Source: Siphonodentalium dalli (Eukaryota > Mollusca > Scaphopoda > Gadilida > Siphonodentaliidae). From it: DNA of 64,000 nt. The notes under the pieces were generated by a model. The model was given only the letters and a program-made list of their open reading frames with translations. It was not told the origin of the DNA and searched no databases. The DNA lies in assembly GCA_032622095.1 (NCBI GenBank), contig CP136069.1:29640342-29704341 (forward strand), given 5' to 3'. Below, in pieces: positions 51,251 through 64,000 of this stretch. Every line of letters begins with the position of its first letter. Position 1 is the stretch's first letter. A program made the position numbers and the translations under genes.

Positions 51251-53328
51251 TATGATCGTACGTGACACGTAACGGGGCAACCACACGCGGTGCTTCGTCG
51301 GATCTAGTTATGCGAAATTTGACCAGATTTGACCTTGAATTTACCGTTTTGAATGTCAATGTCAGGTCGGGGTTACGAGTTAAGCCGCCCAAAACACTGC
51401 CCGGACAAAAGTATCCCTAGCTATCGAATATCGTCGAAATCCGCCACTAATACCCGATTTGATCTTGAATCGACCATTTTGAAGATCAAGCATCACACTT
51501 TGACCCGTCCAAAACACTTCCCGGACAAACGTACACTTAGGTATCAAGTTTCGTCGAAATCCGTCCGGAAGTTTTCCCGGCCATAGCTAACAGACAAAAG
51601 TCACAAACTATACATTAGGTTTTAGCTGGGTACCTGTCTGACGGGCATGTGGGTGAGACGAAATTTGTTGGCATCCCCATCTACACCAACACCCCCAAAA
51701 AATGGTGGAAATCGGGCCAGTGGATACCCAGATACAGTTCAATGTCATTTAAAATATCAAGTTCACGCCGCACGGGCATCCGGGTGTGACGAAATTGCTC
51801 AGCGCCTGAAACTACCCCCACATACCAAATTTGGTGAAAATCGGCTCAGCGGAGAACTTGAGTTCAAGGTCATTTGAAGGTCAAGGTCACGCCGCACGGG
51901 CAAACGGATATACCCATGTTAGTCCTCAGGTCAAACTACATACCCGTACCAAGTTTCATCAAAATCGGTTAGCCGTTTCCGATTCCATCGCGGAAACACA
52001 CACACACATACATACACACACACCCACACGCACAGACCACAAACTTTCTTCAAATATATAATAGATTCTTTATGGAGGTCAAGTTTAAATTGATATCGTA
52101 CTCCCATGTTTCTGTTCGTCAGATACAGGCTCGAGTATGTAGGAGCCTCAATACCGGTATATTTCTAAAGGATAGCTATAAAAGGCCTCTGCATATTGAC
52201 ATTAGCGCGTACATCGCAACACATATCTAGCAAAATGGCCCTTTAAGTGAGATGTCTTTCAACAGAGGTCAAGGTCATTTTATGGTCAAGGTCAAGGTCA
52301 TATAAGCCCCCCACATCAACTTGACAACAAATTTGGTTGAGGCTTAATTCCAACTTCACCAACGAAGGCGACCCATGTTATGATGGACATATCATTTGAC
52401 TTCCTCGCTGCCACCACTGCTCACAAATGATTTCAAATAATAAGCCGCGTTCCGATGTTGAGTGTGAATACCTGGCAGCCAGCCAATACTATTCGCGCGA
52501 CATACAACCGTGAAAAAATCCCCCTTGTTAGGGTAGATTGGTTCAATCATTTATCTCGAAGGAATTGATAAGCCGCTGATATGTCTGTGAGGCCAAATCG
52601 TTGCGAGACGGGAACTTATTGAATGTGTTGTCCGCCTATTAGGGGGATTTTTCGCTGAGCAATTTGTCCGGAGGAAAATTACACGCAGCTAAGGCGGGAT
52701 CGTTATTACAAAACACCATAAGTAAACATCGGCGCAACACACGATGTCGTGCTATACATTGTTGGAAAGGGTACATCCTTGGCTATTCAACTGTGGTAAT
52801 TTGATTCTGAAGCAGGCACGTTTGCTTGTGCTATTTTCGCATATATCTTTTGCGAAAACGGTTATAAATGCAACCAAGTCTAGTATACTGATGTGAAATC
52901 AGTGTTTCCTGCGGAGACCAATTTTTTCTGGATTCTAGCCCACGACACCAAATGACGCAAATGACGTCATGGACCATGTCATGACGTCTTCGCTGATTTT
53001 ATTCAGCTAACCAACGAAATTGGTCAAACGAAACTAATCTATAGGCCAAAATCACGTAGGAATTGTTCAGAAAAACTAAAGTTGTTAATTTTATAACCAT
53101 CCCGTTGGTCCACTTCCGATTCTGTGTCACCGTTTCTTTTTGGGATATTATTGTTCCCATGATTCTATGCGAAAGCGAAGCGGAAGTCACGTGATTTTTA
53201 ACCCATTTTTCTTGTCCGGATTTTCATCGCGTCGAAATGCTGTTTCATGGTATTGTAAAAATTAATGACGTCATTCACGCCTAAACATGAAAAGCAACAA
53301 CGCGCCTGCGGCGCGTTGTGGTTGCTAA
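51251..53328 (+). mobile_element. Helitron-like element Q, copy in B3
   Basis: B position, same ends as the copy at 31750. Confidence 0.72.
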
Positions 53329-54539
53329 TATTTTGGTATTAGCTCACTGGGACAAGCTATTGATACACTGTTTATTTCTCGAGCATTTAGAGCTATTTCA
53401 TCGTAGAGCATATAATAAAAGTATATATAGAGTCCGATAAGATAACAATGTTTCATTAAAACGGTAAACATTGAAAAGGGTCAAAACATCGAAAATTATT
53501 CTGAAAATCATATTCAGACTAAATTAATTTAACTTACTGCACGATTAGTGATGTTTATTGACAAATCACTAATAGTTTTGTTTACATAAAAATGGTTTCA
53601 AGAAACGAAATTTCGTTATTGGAGTTGTTTGGAGAACTTTTAATAATGAATATAAGAAACTATTTCTCCACGTTCTATGTGATAATGTTTCTAAGACTTT
53701 ATCTTGTTTGTACATTTACTCAATACGAGTGCCTTGGGTCCCTTTAAAAGAAATGTTCATCACTTATCTCATCAAAATTTACATTTATGTTGAACTCTCA
53801 GTGTAGATTTTTTTGTACCACTTATCTGTAAATTTTGAACAGAATATGTAAATCCATGTTGAATTATCCTTAATATTACAATAAGTTTATATTTCCATTT
53901 ACAATTTTTGTTGACACACTTGTTATTATATTTAATTCTGAGAGTGTTTTAATCCCTTTAAACTCTACTTGCAAAGAAAATTATTTTATGCAACATGTCC
54001 CTTATGTGCATCAACCCTTCTTTATCTTTAATTGTGATCAAGTTTGGACTCAATATATGGAATATAGCATCGTGATAACATAGGACTTTCACCAGGACTC
54101 AATATAATGGATTAAAGCATCGTGATAACGTAGGACTTTCACCAGGACTCAATATAATGGATTAAAGCATCGTGATAACGTAGGACTTTCACCAGGCCTC
54201 GAAATATGGTGCCAGACATTTGCAGAATGAGGTCCTCAAAGGGTGAATTTAGTTCTATATTCACCCCCTGGGGACCTCATTCTGCATGGCCTCATTTGCT
54301 ATGGGAGACTTAGACACATATTTCAGTTCCCAGATGTTGATGCGCACCCATTGGGCACCTCGATTATGCATTGTGTCGTCTGCCAATGTGGCGATATAGA
54401 GTAATTAAACTGAAAATGAATCAGAATATGTTAAATGTTCAAATTTGTTTCTGTAATCAACTAAATAAAAATTATAATATTTAATTATTTGTTTTCTACA
54501 ATTGATAATGATAACATAATTAAGCTGTTAGTTAATTAA

Positions 54540-54794
54540 CCCTTTCATGGCTGGAGCTTCCTGAAATTTTGCGAAAACCCTGTGCCAATGCATTCTCTTA
54601 TATATGCGAGTCTCCCATAGGGAGCCTTGCAAATATAAGAGAATACATTGGCCAACATATATTTACCTTGACCTTGTCAGCCAGTGCATTCTCTTATATA
54701 TGTAAGGCTCCCTATGGGAGACTTGCATAAATAAGAGAATGCACTGGCACAAGGTCTTGAATGCTGCACCAGCGCAGCTCCCATCATGAAAGGG
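54540..54794. mobile_element. TTAA MITE, 255 bp, B3
   Basis: B form as at 35039. Confidence 0.8.
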
Positions 54795-56019
54795 TTAAGG
54801 TTTTGGTTAATTATACCATGTATTCTGTCGCAAGTTATGAACGATTGGTGACAAACACCAATTTCTTCTAACTGTTGGTAAATGATTTTTTTTTCTCACC
54901 CAGATATTTTCAAATGCCTTCAACAGTGCTGAGCATTTAATTTATATGTTAACAATGGCTCCATTCCCAGTTCTGCACACACAGTAAAAAGACAAAAAAG
55001 TATGCTTAACTATGTGATGACTAAATAGTCATTGATGAGTAGCTTACTTGAGAAATGTTCAGGTAATTGTTAAATGGCCCATTATGCCCTTTTTGATGTT
55101 TTTATTTTTATTTTACAACTGCGGTAACAGGAGTTTGAAATTTCAGTCTGATAAATATGTTGAGATCAATATCTTTACCAGAAATTATCCTATTTCGGAT
55201 CAATTTTAAGTTCTAAAAGCCCATCTGGGGTGCAGTGTCAAATTCAAAGTTAGAAACCCCCAACTAAAGACTTTCTAGTGTGACCATATTTGGTGTGGGG
55301 CCCCACACTGTGGTCTGTGAATGTAGCCATTGTATTCATGTATTTGTTTCCCTTCATATCAAATCAAATTTGGTTTAAAATCTGTATAGGACCAAGAAAA
55401 ACAGAGAAATTTAACTAATTCAATAAAAAAATGTAAAACAATTCACTTCAAGTTTTATTACTTCCAATACCACGCCTGCCATTCGATTTGCTGCCTCTCT
55501 GGCTGACAAGACTGCTCTAAAAGGCCGCCTCTGTGGCCAGAACGTTGCTATTTCGAGAGGCTGAAGGTGCTTCCATCAATAAAACTGAATTGACAGGTAA
55601 GTATCAAAATTAACAGATTCACCCTGTACTGTGATTATAGCCTGACTGTACATTTTATCACTAACCGCAGAAATATCTAGACTCATACAATAGGCTTTCC
55701 AAAGCGAGTAGGTATGACATTTTCTCACACCCCTGCCCAATGACGCATGTCTTCTATTCCATTGTATCTCATGGTTCGGCCAGGTGTGAGAAAATTATGA
55801 AATCCGAACTGAGTTTCTTGTTGACATGGTCCACATGTATAGTGGGTGGATGGCAGATATAGAAACCCAGACAATGTATACAACGAACACGGATCATTGT
55901 CTACACGAAGCCTGGAAAAACACAAGGACCCCGGATCAAATGTTGATATTCAATCAGGCTTCTTGTGGACAATGTCTCCGGGGTTGTTGGTTCCCCAGTT
56001 TCCTGTAAACTTGCTCCGG

Positions 56020-56453
56020 CAAGCCTGCAAATAGCGTGTCTGTCATTTGCAGAATGAGGTCCCCAGATGGTGAAATTAGTGACGCTATCCCGCACAACTA
56101 AATTCACCCTCTGTGGACCTCATTCTGCTTAGGCCCTCAACTGCTATGGTAGATCTAGGATCAGTTTGAAGTTCCCTAGTTGAAGTCGGTGATGATCACC
56201 CAATTGGGCACCTCGATTATGGATTTTACCTTCTGCAAATTAGGGGATATAGAAACTTCCCAGATGGGAAAACGTAACTAAAAACAATGTTAATTTGATA
56301 CTATAGATACTTCCCATAAGATGAGACCTAAGCAGAATGAGGTCCGCAGAGGATGAATTTTGTGATGCTAGCCCGCTGTGCGGGATAGCATCGCTAAATT
56401 CACCCTCTGGGGACCTCATTCTGCAAATGACAGACACGCTGTTTGCAGGCTTG
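56020..56453. mobile_element. 434-bp palindromic element, B3
   Basis: B form as at 26768. Confidence 0.68.
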
Positions 56454-59400
56454 TACTCAGGGTGTCTTTCTTTGTCGTTCCCTTATTTTGTCACAAGAAA
56501 TGGGATTTATATTAAAGGCCCATTTAATTTTCGAGTCACCGATTATTTTTTATAGTGACTTGATATACGGTTTTAATAACAATATGTGCCATAAAATATG
56601 ATTAAAATACTATAATTCATCACTATTTGAAACATCTGTGTCTCAGAAGATGCCCACAGAGAAATAAAAAACTGCTGAAGACTTCCCCCCTCTTGCATCC
56701 AGAATGCAACAGAATTCAAAGTTGTTCAATTAAATGGGAACAAGTCTATCTTCAATATATAGAGTTATTCCCCCTGCATTGAAAATAATACTGATTTTTA
56801 CTTCAATCTTGATGAAAAAACGCATTGGCAACTCAACAAAAACAAGAAGTCCACAGTATATTGCACCGGATAAGTTGATAATACAATGTTTTGGAGCTTC
56901 CTCTTTCAAATGGTATATATATGGCATATATTTTATATAAAGTAATCTGGGGGTTCGAAATTAAGTGGGCTGTTAACATCTGGTTTGGGATCTTCTGCAT
57001 GCCATTGGGCTTCCTGTAGACATGCTCTGGGGGTTTTATGTGTGTCTATCAGCCACGCAGGATGATATATCATATATGTATTGATCTATATTTATCCACA
57101 AGGCGAAAGCATAATTACACAATTAATTAATTTAGTTTGAGGACTGAACATTATAGTCCAGGAGATATTGGTAGACCTCTGCACCCCCCCCCCCCCACCA
57201 GGACTCAACTTCACCCCACTAATTTTGATATTCAATCACGTTTCTTGTGGTCTCCCAGATTTCTTCTAGACTCGCTCCGTGTGTCTTTCGTTGTCATTCC
57301 CTTACACGAAATGGGATTTATTATCATTTGGTTAGGGGGGTCTTGTGCATAGGTAAGACTGATGTAAATATATTTGGGAGAGACATCTAGCGGATGCGGG
57401 AGGAATATATAGGAGAGAATAAAATGGACACTGGGCCCTGATTGGTCAATAGCCTTTTGTGCTTTTTTGCTTTAAAAAATAATCACACCTCTTCCCTGTG
57501 ATTTCCCATAGGTGACGTACATTGGCACAGGAATAAACCATTTGTATTGAGTGAAGTTTAAATTGTTTGGTGTGGTCTAAAAGTATGACATTATTTTTTT
57601 TTAGCGCGGGACTGACGCTAGTTACGAAAACACGACTTAAAGGCGATTTAGTTACGAAAACACGACTTAAAGGCGATTTCCCTGCTGGACGGAAATTGTT
57701 TTTTTGTGCATAATTTTTTTTCGCAAATGTCAATCTTTCAGATTTCATGAAAGAAAATTTTGGAACGAGGATTTATATTGTAAACAGCATACACTAAAAC
57801 GTTTGCACTGCATGATAGATACTGCATGAAACCGGTACAACACTTGTAACACCCGTCTACGAGCGGTCTCTCTGGTATCTCAGAAATAATGTAACACTTG
57901 TAACGCTTTGTAACAGGTTGCTACACTGAGACGGTAGGAATAAAATATGCTGCGGTTTTCTACTGGGACTTTAAATCATTTGTAACACTTTTAACACTGT
58001 TACAAAATGCCTAGTGGAGGAAAAATGTACCGGATTCATGCAATATATGCTGCATGAGGCCTATGGCAAACATTTACAACAGTGTAACCTGTTGGTTATA
58101 ATACACGAAATAGAAATTAGTAGAGTGTTTTCCCCTGGGACCCCCAAGCTAGGATCAGCATAAAAAAAATATCCTGATAGCTGAATGGTCAATGATGCAT
58201 GGATGAAAAGTGCACGAAAAAATGCACAAACGTGTTTCCCGTCAAGAAACATGCAACATAGCCACATGGTGAAAGGTTACGGATTTTAAATTGGTGAATA
58301 ATTTTTGGCAGGGGTTTGTGATTTTTTCGAAGTCATTTCCCCCCTCCATTTTAAGGGTAGTGTGACGTTTGTCAAAACTGCAGTGTGACGCAATACATTG
58401 ACAAGTACTTTTGGGCACATGTTCGTGTGTCTAAAAGGACGTTCTTTAATTTATTGTGTCCCCCCCCCCCTCCCGTTCGCGCAGGGTCAACCCTTTCCTG
58501 GGGCCTTTGCAAATCATTTGGTGTATTGTCACCTATAGTGAAAAATTGTCGTTTTTTCAGATTTCTGCTCTGAAACAAGTCCCGTGCTCATTATCCCCAT
58601 AAAGGAAATTGGAAACATAAAGTATGCGACACGAAAGATTATTTGGCGCGGGACCCGTCCCATAAAATTAAAAATTAACCCCTCAGATGCCATCTCTGCT
58701 TTTCGTTGTAGAACGAAAAAATTGCCGTTCAGTTTTCGACCCGTTTTGGGGCCCTTGGATGCCCCTTTAATGAACGTGAGACCACATTGTTGGGCGTCCG
58801 ACAACCTAGATTAACGCCAAGGCAGATCTGTCGGGTTTGAGCACGACATGGTAGTAAAGCGTGATGTCATTATGAACCATACTCTAAAACATGATGCAAA
58901 ATCGGACCAGTATCGGGTCAAACTTTAAAATGACAGGTTGACAAAAATGCCAACCCTGGAAGTTGGCAGAAGCGGTTTGTCGATCCAACGCGCCCAAATT
59001 TCCAATTTTCCCTGGGACAAAGATAGGGAGAAGTTGCACATTTTAGGGAGAAGATGTCTCCCAAGTCACCCTCTTGGCTGGTCCCTGTGCCCGTATAGAT
59101 CATACCCCAACAGTTCAAAATCTGGGAAGTTTTTGTTATTCAGGGCCACGTATTCAGTTCAATGTTCAATGCGATATATTGACTCAAACAATAATGCAAT
59201 CTCGAGCTGGGACCACCCATAATTTAGCATCACTAAATTCACACTCTGTGGACCTCATTCTGCTTTGGTCTCATCTGCTATGGACAGTTTCTTTATTATC
59301 AAATTTCTATAGAAAATTCTTAACGTAGATTCTATTTTTTGTTTAGTTTAGTTTTTCTATATCCCAAATTGACCGACGACACATTGCATAATCAAGGTTC

Positions 59401-59698
59401 CCAAATGGGTGTACATCACAATGTTCACCATTTCGGAACTTCAATCATAGCAGAATGATGAGGCCATAAAGGAAATTGGAAACATAAAGTATGCGACACG
59501 AAAGATTATTTGGCGCGGGACCCGTCCCATAAATAATACCCGTCCCATAGGTAAAATTCTCAAATTTATAAAAAAATATAAGAAATAAAACCCGTATTTT
59601 CAGCGCTATATCGACGAATTTGTGTCTATTTACTTGTTTACCTTTTGGAAGAGATGTCCCTGTATGGATTTTGGATATACTACCTATTATGTTATTAA

Positions 59699-60044
59699 CC
59701 CTTTCATGACGGAAGCTGCGCTGGTGCAGCATTAATGACCCTGTGCCAGTGCATTCTCTTATATATGCCAGTCTCCCATAGGGAGCCTCACATACATAAG
59801 AGAATACAATGGCTTACAAGCACAGGCCCCTGGGAAAAATTACTAAAATACCACCGGTTTAGTCTATATTGGTATTTTAGTAATTTTACCCCAGTGGCCT
59901 GTGCTTACAAGATCAAGATAAATATTGTTAGGGCAATGCATTCTCTTACATATGCCAGGCGCCATATGGGCGACTGTCATATATAGGAGAATGCATTGGC
60001 ACAGGGTTTTCGCAAAATTTTACGACGCTCCAATCATGGAAGGG
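59699..60044. mobile_element. TTAA MITE, 346 bp, copy 4
   Basis: Same as at 30443. Confidence 0.83.
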
Positions 60045-60088
60045 TTAAGTTGCTGTCACTTAAAGAAATCTTTTTATTTTCTTCACAG

Positions 60089-60130
60089 ACCGTTACCAAC
60101 TGTGCAAACCGTCACGCTGGAGAGGGGAAT
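60089..60130 (+). other. Duplicated PDZ exon fragment / possible microexon, copy 4
   Basis: Same acceptor, body and donor; the true exon follows at 60565. Confidence 0.5.
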
Positions 60131-60564
60131 GTATGTTTATCCAAATATTCGGAATAAAACTTTAGTGGTTATTTTTGGTATTTGTCGGCACTTAATTCTC
60201 TATAAAAGCCGGTATTTGATCATCAGAAAGCATGATTTGGACAGTAAACACGGAAATGAAAAAAAAACTCAATGCGGAAGTGAAACGTCTGCTAAATCCA
60301 CCAGTGTTGCGCGCGCATCACAATTTCACGATTCATTTCGCAATAGTTTATTCGTGATGTCACATAGTCCCGATAAAAAAAGTCATATTGCACTCTTGGG
60401 AGTTCAGTATATGACATTCGGGAGTCCAATATGACTTTTTTCCCGGATTATCACGTGGCGGCTTTTGCCCAATCAGAAATAGTGTAAGTTAAGGGATGAA
60501 TAATAATACCCATTATGTTGTTAAGTTGCTGTTGCTTAATGCAAGCTTTTTCTTTTCTTCACAG

Positions 60565-60838
60565 ACCATTACCAACTGTGCAAACCGTCACGCTGGAGAG
60601 GGGAACTCAGGGTTTGGGTTTCTCGATCGTCGGGGGACACGGAAGTCCGCACGGAGACCTGCCAATCTACATCAAAAACGTCTTCGCAGAGGGCGCTGCT
60701 GCTAAAGTCGGAGACCTGAAGCGAGGAGACCAGATACTTGCCGTCAACGGACAAAATTTTGAAGGCATCACGCATGAGGATGCCCTTCAAATTTTAAAGA
60801 ATGTCCGCGGAGTTGTCAATCTTACAGTTTTGTCATAG
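60565..60838 (+). CDS. MPDZ/PATJ-like: MPDZ/PATJ-like terminal PDZ exon, copy 4
   Basis: Same encoded domain and intact acceptor, 9755 bp after copy 3. The array runs beyond the right edge, so further copies are expected. Confidence 0.82.
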
Positions 60839-61005
60839 TATTGACCTAGTTTTCCACACAATGTTTTCTCCTGATGCAATGTTATTTTTTACCTACAGTC
60901 TTTCAGAAGTTAATGTTTATGTGTTTCCCCTTCCCCATTTGTTCATCTGTTCTATTTAAGCATGAATATAGTGTGTCTGACAAGGCTAATACGAAAAGGA
61001 AATAA

Positions 61006-63083
61006 TATGATCGTACGTGACACGTAACGGGGCAACCACACGCGGTGCTTCGTCGGATCTAGTTATGCGAAATTTGACCAGATTTGACCTTGAATTTACC
61101 GTTTTGAATGTCAATGTCAGGTCGGGGTTACGAGTTAAGCCGCCCAAAACACTGCCCGGACAAAAGTATCCCTAGCTATCGAATATCGTCGAAATCCGCC
61201 ACTAATACCCGATTTGATCTTGAATCGACCATTTTGAAGATCAAGCATCACACTTTGACCCGTCCAAAACACTTCCCGGACAAACGTACACTTAGGTATC
61301 AAGTTTCGTCGAAATCCGTCCGGAAGTTTTCCCGGCCATAGCTAACAGACAAAAGTCACAAACTATACATTAGGTTTTAGCTGGGTACCTGTCTGACGGG
61401 CATGTGGGTGAGACGAAATTTGTTGGCATCCCCATCTACACCAACACCCCCAAAAAATGGTGGAAATCGGGCCAGTGGATACCCAGATACAGTTCAATGT
61501 CATTTAAAATATCAAGTTCACGCCGCACGGGCATCCGGGTGTGACGAAATTGCTCAGCGCCTGAAACTACCCCCACATACCAAATTTGGTGAAAATCGGC
61601 TCAGCGGAGAACTTGAGTTCAAGGTCATTTGAAGGTCAAGGTCACGCCGCACGGGCAAACGGATATACCCATGTTAGTCCTCAGGTCAAACTACATACCC
61701 GTACCAAGTTTCATCAAAATCGGTTAGCCGTTTCCGATTCCATCGCGGAAACACACACACACATACATACACACACACCCACACGCACAGACCACAAACT
61801 TTCTTCAAATATATAATAGATTCTTTATGGAGGTCAAGTTTAAATTGATATCGTACTCCCATGTTTCTGTTCGTCAGATACAGGCTCGAGTATGTAGGAG
61901 CCTCAATACCGGTATATTTCTAAAGGATAGCTATAAAAGGCCTCTGCATATTGACATTAGCGCGTACATCGCAACACATATCTAGCAAAATGGCCCTTTA
62001 AGTGAGATGTCTTTCAACAGAGGTCAAGGTCATTTTATGGTCAAGGTCAAGGTCATATAAGCCCCCCACATCAACTTGACAACAAATTTGGTTGAGGCTT
62101 AATTCCAACTTCACCAACGAAGGCGACCCATGTTATGATGGACATATCATTTGACTTCCTCGCTGCCACCACTGCTCACAAATGATTTCAAATAATAAGC
62201 CGCGTTCCGATGTTGAGTGTGAATACCTGGCAGCCAGCCAATACTATTCGCGCGACATACAACCGTGAAAAAATCCCCCTTGTTAGGGTAGATTGGTTCA
62301 ATCATTTATCTCGAAGGAATTGATAAGCCGCTGATATGTCTGTGAGGCCAAATCGTTGCGAGACGGGAACTTATTGAATGTGTTGTCCGCCTATTAGGGG
62401 GATTTTTCGCTGAGCAATTTGTCCGGAGGAAAATTACACGCAGCTAAGGCGGGATCGTTATTACAAAACACCATAAGTAAACATCGGCGCAACACACGAT
62501 GTCGTGCTATACATTGTTGGAAAGGGTACATCCTTGGCTATTCAACTGTGGTAATTTGATTCTGAAGCAGGCACGTTTGCTTGTGCTATTTTCGCATATA
62601 TCTTTTGCGAAAACGGTTATAAATGCAACCAAGTCTAGTATACTGATGTGAAATCAGTGTTTCCTGCGGAGACCAATTTTTTCTGGATTCTAGCCCACGA
62701 CACCAAATGACGCAAATGACGTCATGGACCATGTCATGACGTCTTCGCTGATTTTATTCAGCTAACCAACGAAATTGGTCAAACGAAACTAATCTATAGG
62801 CCAAAATCACGTAGGAATTGTTCAGAAAAACTAAAGTTGTTAATTTTATAACCATCCCGTTGGTCCACTTCCGATTCTGTGTCACCGTTTCTTTTTGGGA
62901 TATTATTGTTCCCATGATTCTATGCGAAAGCGAAGCGGAAGTCACGTGATTTTTAACCCATTTTTCTTGTCCGGATTTTCATCGCGTCGAAATGCTGTTT
63001 CATGGTATTGTAAAAATTAATGACGTCATTCACGCCTAAACATGAAAAGCAACAACGCGCCTGCGGCGCGTTGTGGTTGCTAA
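61006..63083 (+). mobile_element. Helitron-like element Q, copy in B4
   Basis: B position, complete; block P follows before the window ends. Confidence 0.72.
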
Positions 63084-64000
63084 TATTTTGGTATTAGCTC
63101 ACTGGGACAAGCTATTGATACACTGTTTATTTCTCGAGCATTTAGAGCTATTTCATCGTAGAGCATATAATAAAAGTATATATAGAGTCCGATAAGATAA
63201 CAATGTTTCATTAAAACGGTAAACATTGAAAAGGGTCAAAACATCGAAAATTATTCTGAAAATCATATTCAGACTAAATTAATTTAACTTACTGCACGAT
63301 TAGTGATGTTTATTGACAAATCACTAATAGTTTTGTTTACATAAAAATGGTTTCAACAAACGAAATTTCGTTATTGGAGTTGTTTGGAGAACTTTTAATA
63401 ATGAATATAAGAAACTATTTCTCCACGTTCTATGTGATAATGTTTCTAAGACTTTATCTTGTTTGTACATTTACTCAATACGAGTGCCTTGGGTCCCTTT
63501 AAAAGAAATGTTCATCACTTATCTCATCAAAATTTACATTTATGTTGAACTCTCAGTGTAGATTTTTTTGTACCACTTATCTGTAAATTTTGAACAGAAT
63601 ATGTAAATCCATGTTGAATTATCCTTAATATTACAATAAGTTTATATTTCCATTTACAATTTTTGTTGACACACTTGTTATTATATTTAATTCTGAGAGT
63701 GTTTTAATCCCTTTAAACTCTACTTGCAAAGAAAATTATTTTATGCAACATGTCCCTTATGTGCATCAACCCTTCTTTATCTTTAATTGTGATCAAGTTT
63801 GGACTCAATATATGGAATATAGCATCGTGATAACATAGGACTTTCACCAGGACTCAATATAATGGATTAAAGCATCGTGATAACGTAGGACTTTCACCAG
63901 GACTCAATATAATGGATTAAAGCATCGTGATAACGTAGGACTTTCACCAGGCCTCGAAATATGGTGCCAGACATTTGCAGAATGAGGTCCTCAAAGGGTG
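61006..64000 (+). repeat. Macro-repeat unit B4, cut by the window end
   Basis: Contains the Helitron-like element, block P, the AT-rich stretch, the 49-50 bp tandem repeat (63801-63949) and the start of the 64-bp hairpin, then leaves the window. The array therefore continues to the right. Confidence 0.93.

Larger units (their letters stand above)
51251..61005 (+). repeat. Macro-repeat unit B3 (about 9755 bp)
   Basis: Same content as the other B units. Poly-C tracts are the longest of the series (13 C near 57184, 11 C near 58460), which explains most of the extra length. A G replaces C in CAAGAAACG in block P near 53602. It shares TTTGCTGCC with the preceding unit near 55491. Confidence 0.95.

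Overview
The window is repetitive eukaryotic DNA, not bacterial. There are no operons or long uninterrupted genes. Long intron-like sequence surrounds one recognisable protein-coding exon, which has a proper polypyrimidine tract and AG acceptor. The mobile elements are of eukaryotic types: TTAA-flanked MITEs, a Helitron-like element, and hairpin elements. The mix of degenerate minisatellite with AAGGTCA-rich and AC-rich tails looks like that of marine invertebrates such as molluscs or other lophotrochozoans. That placement is from memory and is weak.

Layout. About 64 kb is built from two related, head-to-tail macro-repeat types. Type A has a 7163 bp period: A1 1-7163, A2 7164-14232 with a 93 bp net deletion, A3 14233-21395. 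A hybrid unit (21396-31749) begins as type A and switches to type B between about 25936 and 26586. Type B then runs with a period of about 9751 bp: B1 31750-41500, B2 41501-51250, B3 51251-61005, and B4 from 61006, cut by the window end. A and B share roughly 6 kb. They differ in two ways. (i) B carries a 3.75 kb segment (first copy 27972-31725) where A has an unrelated 1.14 kb segment (6575-7163 joined to 1-555). (ii) A 2.08 kb Helitron-like element sits at two different places, so neighbouring blocks appear in swapped order, and each array preserves the empty site of the other.

The only convincing coding sequence is a terminal exon in each 3.75 kb B segment, four copies in all at 31309, 41060, 50810 and 60565. 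It encodes one complete class I PDZ domain and then stops. It closely resembles the last PDZ domain of the multi-PDZ polarity scaffolds MPDZ (MUPP1) and PATJ. No upstream exon of that gene is visible. 476 bp upstream of each exon lies a partial duplicate of its acceptor and first 41 nt, followed by a GTATGT donor. This makes a possible 42-nt in-frame microexon. A TTAA MITE has inserted beside that duplicate, and the matching empty site survives beside the real exon.

Everything else is non-coding: two TTAA MITE types, a 434 bp element with palindromic inverted repeats, short tandem repeats, AC and poly-C microsatellites, and AT-rich sequence. Copies are nearly identical, so the array is young or homogenised, or partly an assembly product. 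The remaining open frames (about 60-100 codons) recur once per unit, resemble nothing I recognise, and I do not regard them as genes.
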